A stretch of DNA of 64,000 bases. Origin: Streptomyces longispororuber (GTDB taxonomy: Bacteria > Actinomycetota > Actinomycetes > Streptomycetales > Streptomycetaceae). The stretch is from the NCBI RefSeq assembly GCF_014656095.1, contig NZ_BNBT01000030.1:1-64000 (forward strand), in the 5' to 3' direction. Numbering within the stretch: the first letter of the stretch is position 1; each line of letters begins with the position of its first letter. Shown here piece after piece: positions 1 to 7,012 of this stretch. The notes under the pieces are model-generated. The model did no database searches and was not told the DNA's origin. It was given only the letters and a program-made list of their open reading frames with translations. The position numbers and the translations under genes were made by a program.

Positions 1-268
1 GGGCCGGACCCGACGCAGCGGGCCCGGCCCGCCCCGGGGGCGCGCGCCTCCCGCCGCGCCCGCGCGGGGCACGAGTACGTGACAAACACTCCACTCTCGT
101 CACACATGTGACACCTGCGCAGGTTTCTGGTCACAGCCTGTCGACAAGCCCTCCCCCGCGGTCACTCTCCGTCGTTCACGGGGCACAGGCTGAGTGACAA
201 CCAGTGCGGCGCCCAGCTCCCCCGTCGGCCGTTCGGCCGCCCTGGGCGCGCACAGGGAGGAGCCACTG
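1..268. other. intergenic, left edge of window
   Basis: No gene is supported here. The first 60 bases are extremely GC-rich and could be the tail of a gene or intergenic region cut by the window edge. A short dyad (GTCACA, 2-base spacer, TGTGAC) lies at 99-112, among several further GTGAC/GTCAC half-sites between 80 and 200. It could be an operator for the small HTH gene downstream, but this is only a guess from position. Confidence 0.4.
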
Positions 269-469
269 ATGACCGACCGCAGGCTCTGGTCGTACAAGGA
301 CATCGCCGCGCACATCCGGGTGCAGCCGGACACCGTGCGCTCCTACCGCAAGCACGGACTGCTCCCCGACCCCGACCACGTCGAGGGCGGCAAGCCCTTC
401 TGGTACGCGGACACCATCCGCTCCTGGGTCGCGTCGAGGCCCGGCAACCGCACCCGGAAGGGCGAGTGA
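269..469 (+). CDS. small helix-turn-helix (MerR/excisionase-like) DNA-binding protein
   Basis: A 66-residue protein consisting almost entirely of one winged-helix module. The pattern 'YKDIAAHIRVQPDTVRSYRKHG' type helix-turn-helix is followed by a proline-rich wing and 'RSWVASRPG', as in the short AlpA/excisionase-like or truncated MerR regulators common in actinomycetes. An upstream ATG-free extension is possible from 194, but the ATG at 269 has a good GGGAGGAG ribosome-binding site 6-8 bases ahead and begins exactly at the conserved domain, so it is chosen. There is no effector domain, so it probably acts as a DNA-binding accessory factor. It stands alone, followed 170 bp later by a copper-regulated gene, and no functional link is evident. 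Confidence 0.75.
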   Translation: MTDRRLWSYKDIAAHIRVQPDTVRSYRKHGLLPDPDHVEGGKPFWYADTIRSWVASRPGNRTRKGE

Positions 470-515
470 AACCTTCGGGCCGCGCCCCCGGACTCCCCGG
501 ACCCCCTCTTGGAAA

Positions 516-532
516 ATACCCCCTAGGGGTAT
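516..532. promoter_or_regulatory. CsoR-type copper operator upstream of copZ
   Basis: A 17-bp inverted repeat with arms ATACCCC and GGGGTAT around CTA. It matches the GC-run palindromes (TACCCC...GGGGTA) bound by the copper-sensing repressor CsoR in actinobacteria. It lies about 110 bp upstream of the copper chaperone start. De-repression by Cu(I) is inferred from the motif and the neighbouring gene. Confidence 0.8.
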
Positions 533-639
533 AGTGTGGAGGTGTCAGGGGTTCTCCTGGGCCACCGGAGCACAAGAGCCCCTGGACCACGTCGACGTTC
601 CGTACCCACCACCCCACACGCTGCACCGAGGAGAACGAC

Positions 640-888
640 ATGACCGCCAACGCCCAGACCTCGCAGCCCGGCGCCCTCACCACCGTGTACGAGGTGAAGG
701 GAATGACGTGCGGCCACTGCGAGTCCGCCGTCAGCAGCGAGATCTCCGAGCTCGCGGGCGTCAGCTCCGTCCAGGCGGTGGCCGCGACGGGCAAGGTGAC
801 CGTGGTCTCCGCGGCCCCGCTCGACGAGGCGGAGGTGCGCGCCGCGGTCGACGAGGCCGGCTACGAGCTGGTCGGCACCACCGCCTGA
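640..888 (+). CDS. copZ: copper chaperone, heavy-metal-associated (HMA) domain
   Basis: An 82-residue CopZ/Atx1-like cytosolic metallochaperone. The metal site GMTCGHC (Cys24 and Cys27) sits on the first loop of the ferredoxin-like HMA fold. The rest follows the family pattern of 'V..V', a second strand and 'DEAGYEL' near the end. Length is normal. The ATG at 640 is preceded by GAGGAG. A CsoR-type operator lies about 110 bp upstream, so Cu(I)-induced expression is likely. CopZ normally hands Cu(I) to a P1B-type ATPase (CopA). No copA follows here: the next 750 bp are non-coding and then citrate synthase reads the opposite way. The partner pump must be elsewhere or absent. Confidence 0.9.
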   Translation: MTANAQTSQPGALTTVYEVKGMTCGHCESAVSSEISELAGVSSVQAVAATGKVTVVSAAPLDEAEVRAAVDEAGYELVGTTA

Positions 889-1099
889 CCCGCCTCCTCC
901 CCCACGGGCCCCCGGCAGCCACTCCGCCGCGGGGCCCGCCCCTTTTCCCGGGCCCCGGACGCCCCCCGGGCCCCTGAACCCTCCGCCCCCGCGGCCCTGG
1001 TCTGTTTCGTGACCAACAGCCTTGGCTTACGGTCTTTCCCCCAGGTCCGCGATCCTTCACACTGTCTTCGCGGGACCCTCACGCAGGAGCCGTAACCCG

Positions 1100-1115
1100 C
1101 AAGAGGTACCTCTTG
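1100..1115. promoter_or_regulatory. perfect 16-bp palindrome CAAGAGGTACCTCTTG
   Basis: A perfect inverted repeat without spacer in the non-coding region. Its size and symmetry suit a dimeric regulator. It sits about 90 bp upstream of the hairpin array, so it could control an unannotated transcript. No regulator is assigned. Confidence 0.4.
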
Positions 1116-1208
1116 TGCGCAAACGGAACATATGCAAGAGACGCAGATCACAAGGATCGGAACGTAACCATCGAGGGGGCTCGCGAGTCTAAGAGGGCGA
1201 CACCAGAG

Positions 1209-1466
1209 GGATCTTGGGGGATCCGTCCGGTGTCTGGGGACATCTTGGGGGATGTTCCCGGAACGCGTTGGCCGGGGCACGTGCACACCGGGGAGCTTTG
1301 AGCGGCCCTCCCGGTCCCGTACGCGTCCCGGCAGACCGCAGACCGAAACCCAGGCATGGGCCGCACCACAGACTCCCGGCCGGATCCCGTGGGGGGAATC
1401 CGCACCGGGGCACAGGAAAGCGCCCCGTCCGTCGACCCGTGGGGGGATCGACGGCGGGGCGTTTTT
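1209..1466 (+). ncRNA. candidate structured RNA: four hairpins with 5-6 G (or C) loops, ending in a terminator
   Basis: Hairpins are at 1209-1224 (GGATC/GATCC, loop TTGGGG), 1236-1259 (9-bp stem with one G-T pair, loop TTGGGG), 1381-1402 (CGGAT/ATCCG) and 1421-1461 (14-bp stem with a bulged T). The last two have the same loop, CCCGTGGGGGGA. The fourth is followed by TTTTT at 1462-1466, an intrinsic terminator for plus-strand transcription. Read on the minus strand, the loops become CCCCC/CCCCCC after AT, as in the actinobacterial 6C RNA. The strand of any transcript is therefore uncertain; the terminator favours plus and the 6C resemblance favours minus. No open reading frame explains this structure. 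Confidence 0.4.
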
Positions 1467-1479
1467 CATGGCGCCCTCA

Positions 1480-1614
1480 GCGCCCCGAAGGGGCGCGGGG
1501 AACTGCGCGCTCAGCGCGCGAAAAGCCGCAGTCGCGACTGCTGGGTCATCCGGCAGACGCGACTGCGGCTTTTCGCTGGTTGCTCGCGCAGTTCCCCGCG
1601 CCCCTTGGGGGCGC
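1480..1614. repeat. nested long inverted repeats downstream of citrate synthase
   Basis: Outer arms 1480-1509 and 1585-1614 are 30 bp long with one mismatch. Inner arms 1519-1536 and 1558-1575 form a perfect 18-bp inverted repeat (CGAAAAGCCGCAGTCGCG). The GGGGCGCGGGGAACTGCGCG-type arm is, from general knowledge, a frequent intergenic element of Streptomyces. It lies 23 bp past the citrate synthase stop codon and would fold into a very stable terminator-like structure on either strand. Confidence 0.75.
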
Positions 1615-1637
1615 TCAAGAACAGCCGCGGCCGCAGG

Positions 1638-2936
1638 CTAGCGAGACTCGACCGGGACGAAGTCCCGGATGACCTCGCCGGTGTAGATCTGGCGGGGGCG
1701 CCCGATGCGCGACCCCGGCTCCTTGATCATCTCGTGCCACTGGGCGATCCAGCCCGGCAGCCGGCCGAGGGCGAACAGGACCGTGAACATCTCGGTCGGG
1801 AAGCCCATGGCCCGGTAGATGAGGCCGGTGTAGAAGTCCACGTTCGGGTAGAGCTTGCGCTCGACGAAGTAGTCGTCGGCCAGCGCGTGCTCCTCCAGCT
1901 TCAGGGCGATGTCCAGGAGCTCGTCGGACTTGCCGAGCGCGGAGAGGACGTCGTGCGCCGCCGCCTTGATGATCTTCGCCCGCGGGTCGAAGTTCTTGTA
2001 GACGCGGTGCCCGAAGCCCATGAGCTTCACGCCGTCTTCCTTGTTCTTCACCTTGCGGATGAAGGAGTCGACGTCGCCGCCGGTGGCCTGGATGCCCTCC
2101 AGCATCTCCAGGACCGACTGGTTGGCGCCGCCGTGCAGCGGGCCCCACAGCGCGGAGATGCCCGCGGAGATCGAGGCGAACATGTTCGCCTGCGAGGAGC
2201 CGACCAGGCGGACCGTCGAGGTCGAGCAGTTCTGCTCGTGGTCCGCGTGCAGGATGAGCAGCTTGTCGAGCGCGGAGACCACGACCGGGTCCAGCTCGTA
2301 CTCCTGGGCGGGGACCGAGAAGGTCATGCGCAGGAAGTTCTCGACGTACCCGAGGTCGTTACGCGGGTAGACGAACGGGTGGCCGATCGACTTCTTGTAC
2401 GCGTACGCCGCGATCGTCGGCAGCTTGGCGAGCAGCCGGATCGTGGAGAGGTGGCGCTGCTTCTCGTCGAACGGGTTGTGGCTGTCCTGGTAGAACGTGG
2501 ACAGCGCGCTGACCACGGAGGACAGCATGGCCATCGGGTGGGCGTCGCGCGGGAAGCCGTCGAAGAAGCGCTTGACGTCCTCGTGCAGCAGCGTGTGCTG
2601 GGTGATCTCGTTCTTGAACGTGGCGAGCTCGTCGACCTTCGGCAGCTCACCGTTGATCAGCAGGTACGCCACCTCGAGGAAGGTGGAGCGCTCCGCAAGC
2701 TGCTCGATGGGGTAACCCCGGTAGCGCAGGATGCCCTGCTCGCCGTCGAGGTAGGTGATGGCGGATTTATAGGCGGCGGTGTTGCCATAGCCGCTGTCCA
2801 GGGTCACCAGACCGGTCTGGGCGCGGAGCTTGCCGATATCGAAGCCCTTGTCGCCGACAGTGGACTCGATCACCGGGTAGGTGTACTCGCCATCGCCGTA
2901 CCGCAGTACTACAGCCTTGTTAGCGTTCTCGCTCAC
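1638..2936 (-). CDS. gltA: citrate synthase
   Basis: A 432-residue type II-like citrate synthase that condenses oxaloacetate and acetyl-CoA at the entry of the TCA cycle. The N-terminal domain reads SENANKAVVLRYGDGEYTYP onward. Catalytic-region landmarks are 'GPLHGGAN' with the active-site His, 'MGFGHRVYKNFDPRA' and the C-terminal 'PGWIAQWHEM' with 'R.GRPRQIYTG'. The frame stays open to 2993, but the GTG at 2936 is preceded by GTGAGGGA and begins at the conserved N-terminus, so it is preferred. It is monocistronic: a terminator-like nested repeat follows it, and a 230-bp leader with a perfect palindrome separates it from the helicase gene upstream. Streptomyces usually calls this gene citA or gltA. 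Confidence 0.95.
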   Translation of the reverse strand: MSENANKAVVLRYGDGEYTYPVIESTVGDKGFDIGKLRAQTGLVTLDSGYGNTAAYKSAITYLDGEQGILRYRGYPIEQLAERSTFLEVAYLLINGELPKVDELATFKNEITQHTLLHEDVKRFFDGFPRDAHPMAMLSSVVSALSTFYQDSHNPFDEKQRHLSTIRLLAKLPTIAAYAYKKSIGHPFVYPRNDLGYVENFLRMTFSVPAQEYELDPVVVSALDKLLILHADHEQNCSTSTVRLVGSSQANMFASISAGISALWGPLHGGANQSVLEMLEGIQATGGDVDSFIRKVKNKEDGVKLMGFGHRVYKNFDPRAKIIKAAAHDVLSALGKSDELLDIALKLEEHALADDYFVERKLYPNVDFYTGLIYRAMGFPTEMFTVLFALGRLPGWIAQWHEMIKEPGSRIGRPRQIYTGEVIRDFVPVESR

Positions 2937-3042
2937 GTCATCCCTCACCGACGTTGTGCCTCTTCTTCGAGGTGCCCTGACTGTCTCTACCATCCCCCAT
3001 TTGGCCCTGGAGAGTGCACTCGGGGTCGACCATTGGGCCTAC

Positions 3043-3063
3043 TGGCGGCACTCAGTGCCGCCA
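3043..3063. promoter_or_regulatory. 21-bp perfect palindrome in the citrate synthase leader
   Basis: Arms TGGCGGCACT and AGTGCCGCCA around a single base, about 110 bp upstream of the citrate synthase start. In RNA it would be a tight 10-bp hairpin; in DNA it could be an operator. No matching regulator is assigned. Confidence 0.45.
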
Positions 3064-3140
3064 ACCTGCTCATCCTGCCCCTTTCGTTCCGGTTCCGAAA
3101 GTGGTGTGTGACCTTTACGACTCAAATGATCGATCACTCA

Positions 3141-3161
3141 CCCGGCGGTGTTGACGCCGGG
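3141..3161 (-). terminator. hairpin after the recD-like gene
   Basis: CCCGGCG (3141-3147) pairs with CGCCGGG (3155-3161) across a 7-base loop, immediately after the helicase stop codon on the minus strand. There is no long U-run, as is usual in Streptomyces. Confidence 0.5.
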
Positions 3162-3166
3162 AGTCG

Positions 3167-5422
3167 TCAGGCCGCCCGCCGGCCCGCGAGCCGGTGGTCC
3201 AGGGCCGTGCAGCGCCTGCCGGCGGAGACCGTGCGCACCGCCTGACCCAGAGCCTTGCGCGAACCGACGAGGACGACCAGCCTCTTGGCGCGGGTCACGG
3301 CCGTGTAGAGCAGATTCCGCTGGAGCATCATCCAGGCGCCGGTGGTGACCGGGATCACCACCGCCGGATACTCACTTCCCTGTGAGCGGTGGATCGTCAC
3401 GGCATAGGCGTGGGCGAGTTCGTCGAGCTCGTCGAAGTCGTACGCCACCTCCTCGTCCTCGTCGGTCAGGACGGTGAGGGTCTGCTCGTCCGCGTCCAGG
3501 GCGGTGACGACGCCCACCGTGCCGTTGAAGACGCCGTTGCCGCCCTTCTCGTAGTTGTTGCGGATCTGGGTGACCTTGTCGCCGACGCGGAAGACGCGGC
3601 CGCCGAAGCGCTTCTCGGGCAGGTCCGGGCGGGCGGGGGTGACGGCCTGCTGGAGCAGGCCGTTCAGCGTCCCGGCGCCCGCGGGGCCGCGGTGCATGGG
3701 GGCGAGGACCTGCACGTCCCGGCGCGGGTCGAGGCCGAATCTGGCCGGGATGCGGCGGGCCGCCACGTCCACGGTGAGCCGCCCGGCCTCCTCGGTGTCC
3801 TCCGCCACGAAGAGGAAGAAGTCCTTCAGGCCCTGCGTCAGGGGCGGCTGCCCGGCGTTGATGCGGTGGGCGTTGGTGACCACGCCCGACTCCTGGGCCT
3901 GGCGGAAGACCCGGGTCAGGCGCACGGCCGGGACGGGGCTGCCCTCGCTGAGCAGGTCGCGCAGGACCTCGCCCGCGCCGACGCTCGGGAGCTGGTCCAC
4001 GTCGCCCACGAACAGCAGGTGCGCGCCCGGCGGCACCGCCTTCACCAGCTTGTTGGCGAGCAGCAGGTCCAGCATGGAGGCCTCGTCGACGACGACCAGG
4101 TCGGCGTCCAGGGGGCGGTCCCGGTCGTACGCCGCGTCGCCGCCGGGCTTCAGCTCCAGGAGGCGGTGGACCGTGGAGGCCTCGGCCCCGGTCAGCTCGG
4201 CCAGGCGCTTGGCGGCGCGGCCCGTGGGCGCGGCGAGCAGCACCTTGGCCTTCTTGGCGCGGGCCAGCTCGACGATCGAGCGCACGGTGAAGGACTTGCC
4301 GCAGCCGGGCCCGCCGGTGAGGACGGCGACCTTCCGGGTCAGGGCGAGGCGGACGGCCTGCTCCTGCTCGGGCGCGAGCTCGGTGCCCGTGCGCCCGGCG
4401 AGCCAGGCGAGCGCCTTGTCCCAGGCCACGTCCTGGAAGCCCGGCATCCGGTCCTCGTCGCTGTGCAGCAGGCGCAGGAGCTGGGCGGCCAGGGACAGTT
4501 CGGCGCGGTGGAAGGGGACCAGGTAGACGGCAGTGACGTCCGGGCCGCCGTCGGGTCCCGGCACGGACTCGCGCACCACGCCCTCCTCCTCGCCCGCGAG
4601 CTCGGCGAGGCAGTCGATGACCAGGCCCGTGTCGACCTGGAGGAGCTTGACCGCGTCGGCGATCAGGCGCTCCTCGGGCAGGTAGCAGTTGCCCTGGTCG
4701 GTGGATTGCGACAGCGCGTACTGCAGGCCCGCCTTGACGCGGTCGGGGCTGTCGTGCGGGATGCCGACGGACTGGGCGATGCGGTCGGCGGTGAGGAAGC
4801 CGATGCCCCAGACGTCGGCCGCGAGGCGGTAGGGCTCGTTCTTCACCACGGAGATGGAGGCGTCGCCGTACTTCTTGTAGATGCGCACGGCGATGGAGGT
4901 GGAGACGCCGACGCCCTGGAGGAAGACCATCACTTCCTTGATGGCCTTCTGCTCCTCCCAGGCGTCGGCGATCCGCTTCGTGCGCTTGGGGCCGAGGCCC
5001 GGCACCTCGATGAGGCGCTTCGGCTCGTGCTCGATGACGTCGAGGGTGTCCAGGCCGAAGTGGGTGGTGATGCGGTCGGCCATGACCGGGCCGATGCCCT
5101 TGATGAGGCCGGAGCCGAGATAGCGGCGGATGCCCTGGATGGTGGCGGGCAGCACCGTCGTGTAGTTCTCCACCGTGAACTGCTTGCCGTACTGCGGGTG
5201 GGAGCCCCAGTGGCCCTCCATCCGCAGGGACTCCCCCACCTGGGCGCCGAGCAGCGAGCCGACGACCGTGAGCAGGTCGCCGGCGCCGCGTCCGGTGTCC
5301 ACGCGCGCGACCGTGTAGCCGTTCTCCTCGTTGGCGTACGTGATGCGCTCCAGGACGCCCTCGATGACGGCCATGCGGGGCGCGGGGACACCGGGCGCGC
5401 CCCGCCGGGCAGCAGTCGACAT
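3167..5422 (-). CDS. recD2: RecD-like (RecD2-type) ATP-dependent DNA helicase
   Basis: A 751-residue superfamily 1B 5'-3' DNA helicase. The N-terminal RecD2-type region holds OB-like and tandem helix-hairpin-helix segments (for example 'LIEVPGLGPKRTKRIADAW'). It is followed by the helicase core with Walker A GGPGCGKS, Walker B 'DLVVVDEASM', 'LLFVGDVDQLPSVGAGEVL' and the C-terminal 'AYAVTIHRSQGSEYPAVV' and 'LLYTAVTRAK' motifs. No recB or recC is nearby, consistent with the free-standing RecD2 family of genome maintenance enzymes. The ATG at 5422 gives the longest frame; Met17, just before the conserved domain, is a possible alternative. The upstream ribosome-binding site is weak for both. Confidence 0.9.
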   Translation of the reverse strand: MSTAARRGAPGVPAPRMAVIEGVLERITYANEENGYTVARVDTGRGAGDLLTVVGSLLGAQVGESLRMEGHWGSHPQYGKQFTVENYTTVLPATIQGIRRYLGSGLIKGIGPVMADRITTHFGLDTLDVIEHEPKRLIEVPGLGPKRTKRIADAWEEQKAIKEVMVFLQGVGVSTSIAVRIYKKYGDASISVVKNEPYRLAADVWGIGFLTADRIAQSVGIPHDSPDRVKAGLQYALSQSTDQGNCYLPEERLIADAVKLLQVDTGLVIDCLAELAGEEEGVVRESVPGPDGGPDVTAVYLVPFHRAELSLAAQLLRLLHSDEDRMPGFQDVAWDKALAWLAGRTGTELAPEQEQAVRLALTRKVAVLTGGPGCGKSFTVRSIVELARAKKAKVLLAAPTGRAAKRLAELTGAEASTVHRLLELKPGGDAAYDRDRPLDADLVVVDEASMLDLLLANKLVKAVPPGAHLLFVGDVDQLPSVGAGEVLRDLLSEGSPVPAVRLTRVFRQAQESGVVTNAHRINAGQPPLTQGLKDFFLFVAEDTEEAGRLTVDVAARRIPARFGLDPRRDVQVLAPMHRGPAGAGTLNGLLQQAVTPARPDLPEKRFGGRVFRVGDKVTQIRNNYEKGGNGVFNGTVGVVTALDADEQTLTVLTDEDEEVAYDFDELDELAHAYAVTIHRSQGSEYPAVVIPVTTGAWMMLQRNLLYTAVTRAKRLVVLVGSRKALGQAVRTVSAGRRCTALDHRLAGRRAA

Positions 5423-5454
5423 GATCCGACGCTACCGCCCGCCACCGACAACGC

Positions 5455-6891
5455 CTACGGCGTCCTCTCCGCGCAGGTGTCCCGCAGCTTCCGGAACCAC
5501 TCCACGTACGCGGTGTGGGTGGCCCGGCCGCTGATCCTGACCTGGGAGTCGTCGGCGTTCTCCAGGTGCGTGAGGTTGGCGCTGCCGGTGTGGACGCGCG
5601 GCACGGTGTCGTCGTCGTAGAAGCCGTCGATCATCATCACCTTGGTGTGCGGCGTGATGTCGCCGCGGCCCTCCGCGGACGGGAAGCGGCAGGACGTGAG
5701 GTTCACGGGTTGCTCGCCGGGGCCCGGCTCGAGCGCGTTCAGGACCTCGGTGTCCGCCTTGCTGCCCGCGTACACGACGTCGACCCAGCAGCCCTGGTCG
5801 CGCAGGGCGCGCAACTGCCGGGCGACGGCGACCCGGTGCTTGTTGAAGGAGTTCAGCGCCATGCGGACGTCCGTCTGCCGGGTCACGCCGCCCTCGTCCC
5901 GGTAGCCGCACCTGACCTGCTTGAGGACGTTGGCGACCGGGTCCTTCGCGTCGGTCTGCTCGCGGGGGTAGAAGTGCCCCTTGTACGTGCCTCCGGAGGC
6001 GCTGGTCCAGAAGTAGTCGGGGTTCTGCTTCATCGCCGCGAGGTCCTTGAAGTACCTGCGGTAGTCGGCGTACACGGCGGCGTCGGAGAAGGTGACGGCG
6101 TCGTTGTAGGTGTTGTAGAGGTACCAGTCCTTGAGGTTGGACGAGGTCTGGAAGACCACGTTCCTGTGGTCGGTGCCGTTCACGCGGACCGTGGAGAACG
6201 TGGCGAACTTGCTGTGCATGTAGTCGCGCGCGATGCAGCCCGTCTTGACGAGCTTGCCGTCGACCTTCTTCTCCGGGCAGTGGACGGCCCACGAGGCCCG
6301 GTCGGAACCGGCGTCGAAGGCGGTCTTCAGGCGGGCGTGCACGGTCTTGCTCTTGGCGTCGAGCACCACCTTCACGTGCACCCCGCGCGCGTGGGCGGCG
6401 AGCAGGGCGTCGAGGACGGCCGTGGAGCGGGCGCCGGCCTCGAACTCGAACATCGCGAAGTCGATCTCGCCGCCCGCGGGGACGCCCTGGATCAGACCGA
6501 TGAGCTGGTCCATGACGGCGGTCTGACGCGCGCTGGGCGTGGAGGTGCCGGAGGTGGCGGCCGGGTCGTTGAAGACCGGGGCGTTGATCACCGGGGCGGG
6601 GACCCGCATGGGCGCCGGGGCCGCGGCGGGCACCCCGGGGGCCTCGGCGCGCGCGGGGCCGCCGGTGCCCACGAGCGCGGAGGCGCACAGCGCCAGGAGG
6701 CACAGCAGCAGGGGCAGGCGGGACAGCCGGGGCAGCCGGGCGGTGGCGCACCCGCGCCGGGGCGGGCCGCCGGGCGGGGTCGTGCCGGTGAGCGGCGTCG
6801 TGCTGGTGAGCGGCGTCGTGCCGCGGGGCGGCGTCGGACCGGTGGGCGGCGTCGGACCGGTGGTGCGGGTGGGTCTGGTCATGCCGATCAT
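5455..6891 (-). CDS. secreted phospholipase D-family protein with tandem-repeat N-terminus
   Basis: A 478-residue protein with two HxK(x)4D-type phospholipase D motifs: 'HSKFATFS', which lacks the canonical Asp spacing, and the complete 'HTKVMMIDGFY'. These mark the PLD superfamily of phosphodiesterases (phospholipases, nucleases). A hydrophobic export segment (LPLLLCLLALCASALVG) begins about residue 50 and ends near 'ARAEA', so the mature enzyme should be secreted. In front of it are five 18-bp units at 6781-6870 encoding threonine/proline hexapeptides, an unusual n-region. The true start may lie within or after the repeats; the ATGs at 6891 and 6882 have only weak ribosome-binding sites. 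The gene is divergent from the ribose operon regulator. Confidence 0.75.
   Translation of the reverse strand: MIGMTRPTRTTGPTPPTGPTPPRGTTPLTSTTPLTGTTPPGGPPRRGCATARLPRLSRLPLLLCLLALCASALVGTGGPARAEAPGVPAAAPAPMRVPAPVINAPVFNDPAATSGTSTPSARQTAVMDQLIGLIQGVPAGGEIDFAMFEFEAGARSTAVLDALLAAHARGVHVKVVLDAKSKTVHARLKTAFDAGSDRASWAVHCPEKKVDGKLVKTGCIARDYMHSKFATFSTVRVNGTDHRNVVFQTSSNLKDWYLYNTYNDAVTFSDAAVYADYRRYFKDLAAMKQNPDYFWTSASGGTYKGHFYPREQTDAKDPVANVLKQVRCGYRDEGGVTRQTDVRMALNSFNKHRVAVARQLRALRDQGCWVDVVYAGSKADTEVLNALEPGPGEQPVNLTSCRFPSAEGRGDITPHTKVMMIDGFYDDDTVPRVHTGSANLTHLENADDSQVRISGRATHTAYVEWFRKLRDTCAERTP
6781..6870. repeat. 18-bp tandem repeat, 5 imperfect copies
   Basis: Units start at 6781, 6799, 6817, 6835 and 6853, with consensus like CGTGCCGGTGAGCGGCGT. 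They lie within the 5' end of the PLD-family gene and keep frame, encoding Thr/Pro-rich hexapeptides. Copy-number change would lengthen or shorten the N-terminus without a frameshift. Confidence 0.8.
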
Positions 6892-6959
6892 TCACGCATC
6901 GCCCGGCCCGCACATCACGATCGGATTTCGGCCAACTGTCCGGGTCTTGCCAGCAGCCG

Positions 6960-6994
6960 TGTAATCGATTCCAATCCTCGTGTAATCGATTCCA
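6960..6994. promoter_or_regulatory. two LacI-family operators, 21 bp apart, before the ribose operon
   Basis: The near-palindrome TGTAATCGATTCCA occurs at 6960-6973 and again at 6981-6994, as part of an identical 16-bp direct repeat. The central CG and the AATCGATT core are typical of LacI-family sites. The 21-bp period puts both on the same DNA face. The second copy ends 18 bp before the regulator's start codon, so autorepression of the whole operon is likely. Confidence 0.8.
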
Positions 6995-7012
6995 CGAGGA
7001 GGTGGCATCGGC

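Larger units (their letters stand above)
889..1637. other. long non-coding interval with palindromes and hairpin array
   Basis: No convincing protein gene is seen on either strand; reading frames here have unnatural composition and no ribosome-binding site. In order it contains a perfect 16-bp palindrome (1100-1115), two hairpins sharing an ATCTTGGGGGAT core (1209-1259), two hairpins with an identical 12-base G6-containing loop (1381-1461), the second followed by five T, and then nested inverted repeats (1480-1614) next to the citrate synthase stop codon. Confidence 0.6.

Noticed and set aside
1113..1262. c-di-AMP (ydaO) riboswitch
   Set aside because: Some GGGGGA and GGAACG-like pieces occur, but the conserved core does not line up and no plus-strand gene follows for it to control.
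1113..1301. Small plus-strand frame in the copZ-citrate synthase interval
   Set aside because: Its codons coincide with the hairpin array, its composition is not protein-like and no ribosome-binding site precedes it.
1356..3245. Long plus-strand frame antisense to citrate synthase
   Set aside because: High GC3 on the real minus-strand gene keeps this frame open. Its translation is Arg/Val/Leu-biased and unrelated to any family.
3389..5620. Long plus-strand frame antisense to the RecD-like gene
   Set aside because: It is a Val/Gly/Leu/Arg-rich mirror of the helicase codons; the helicase motifs are on the minus strand.
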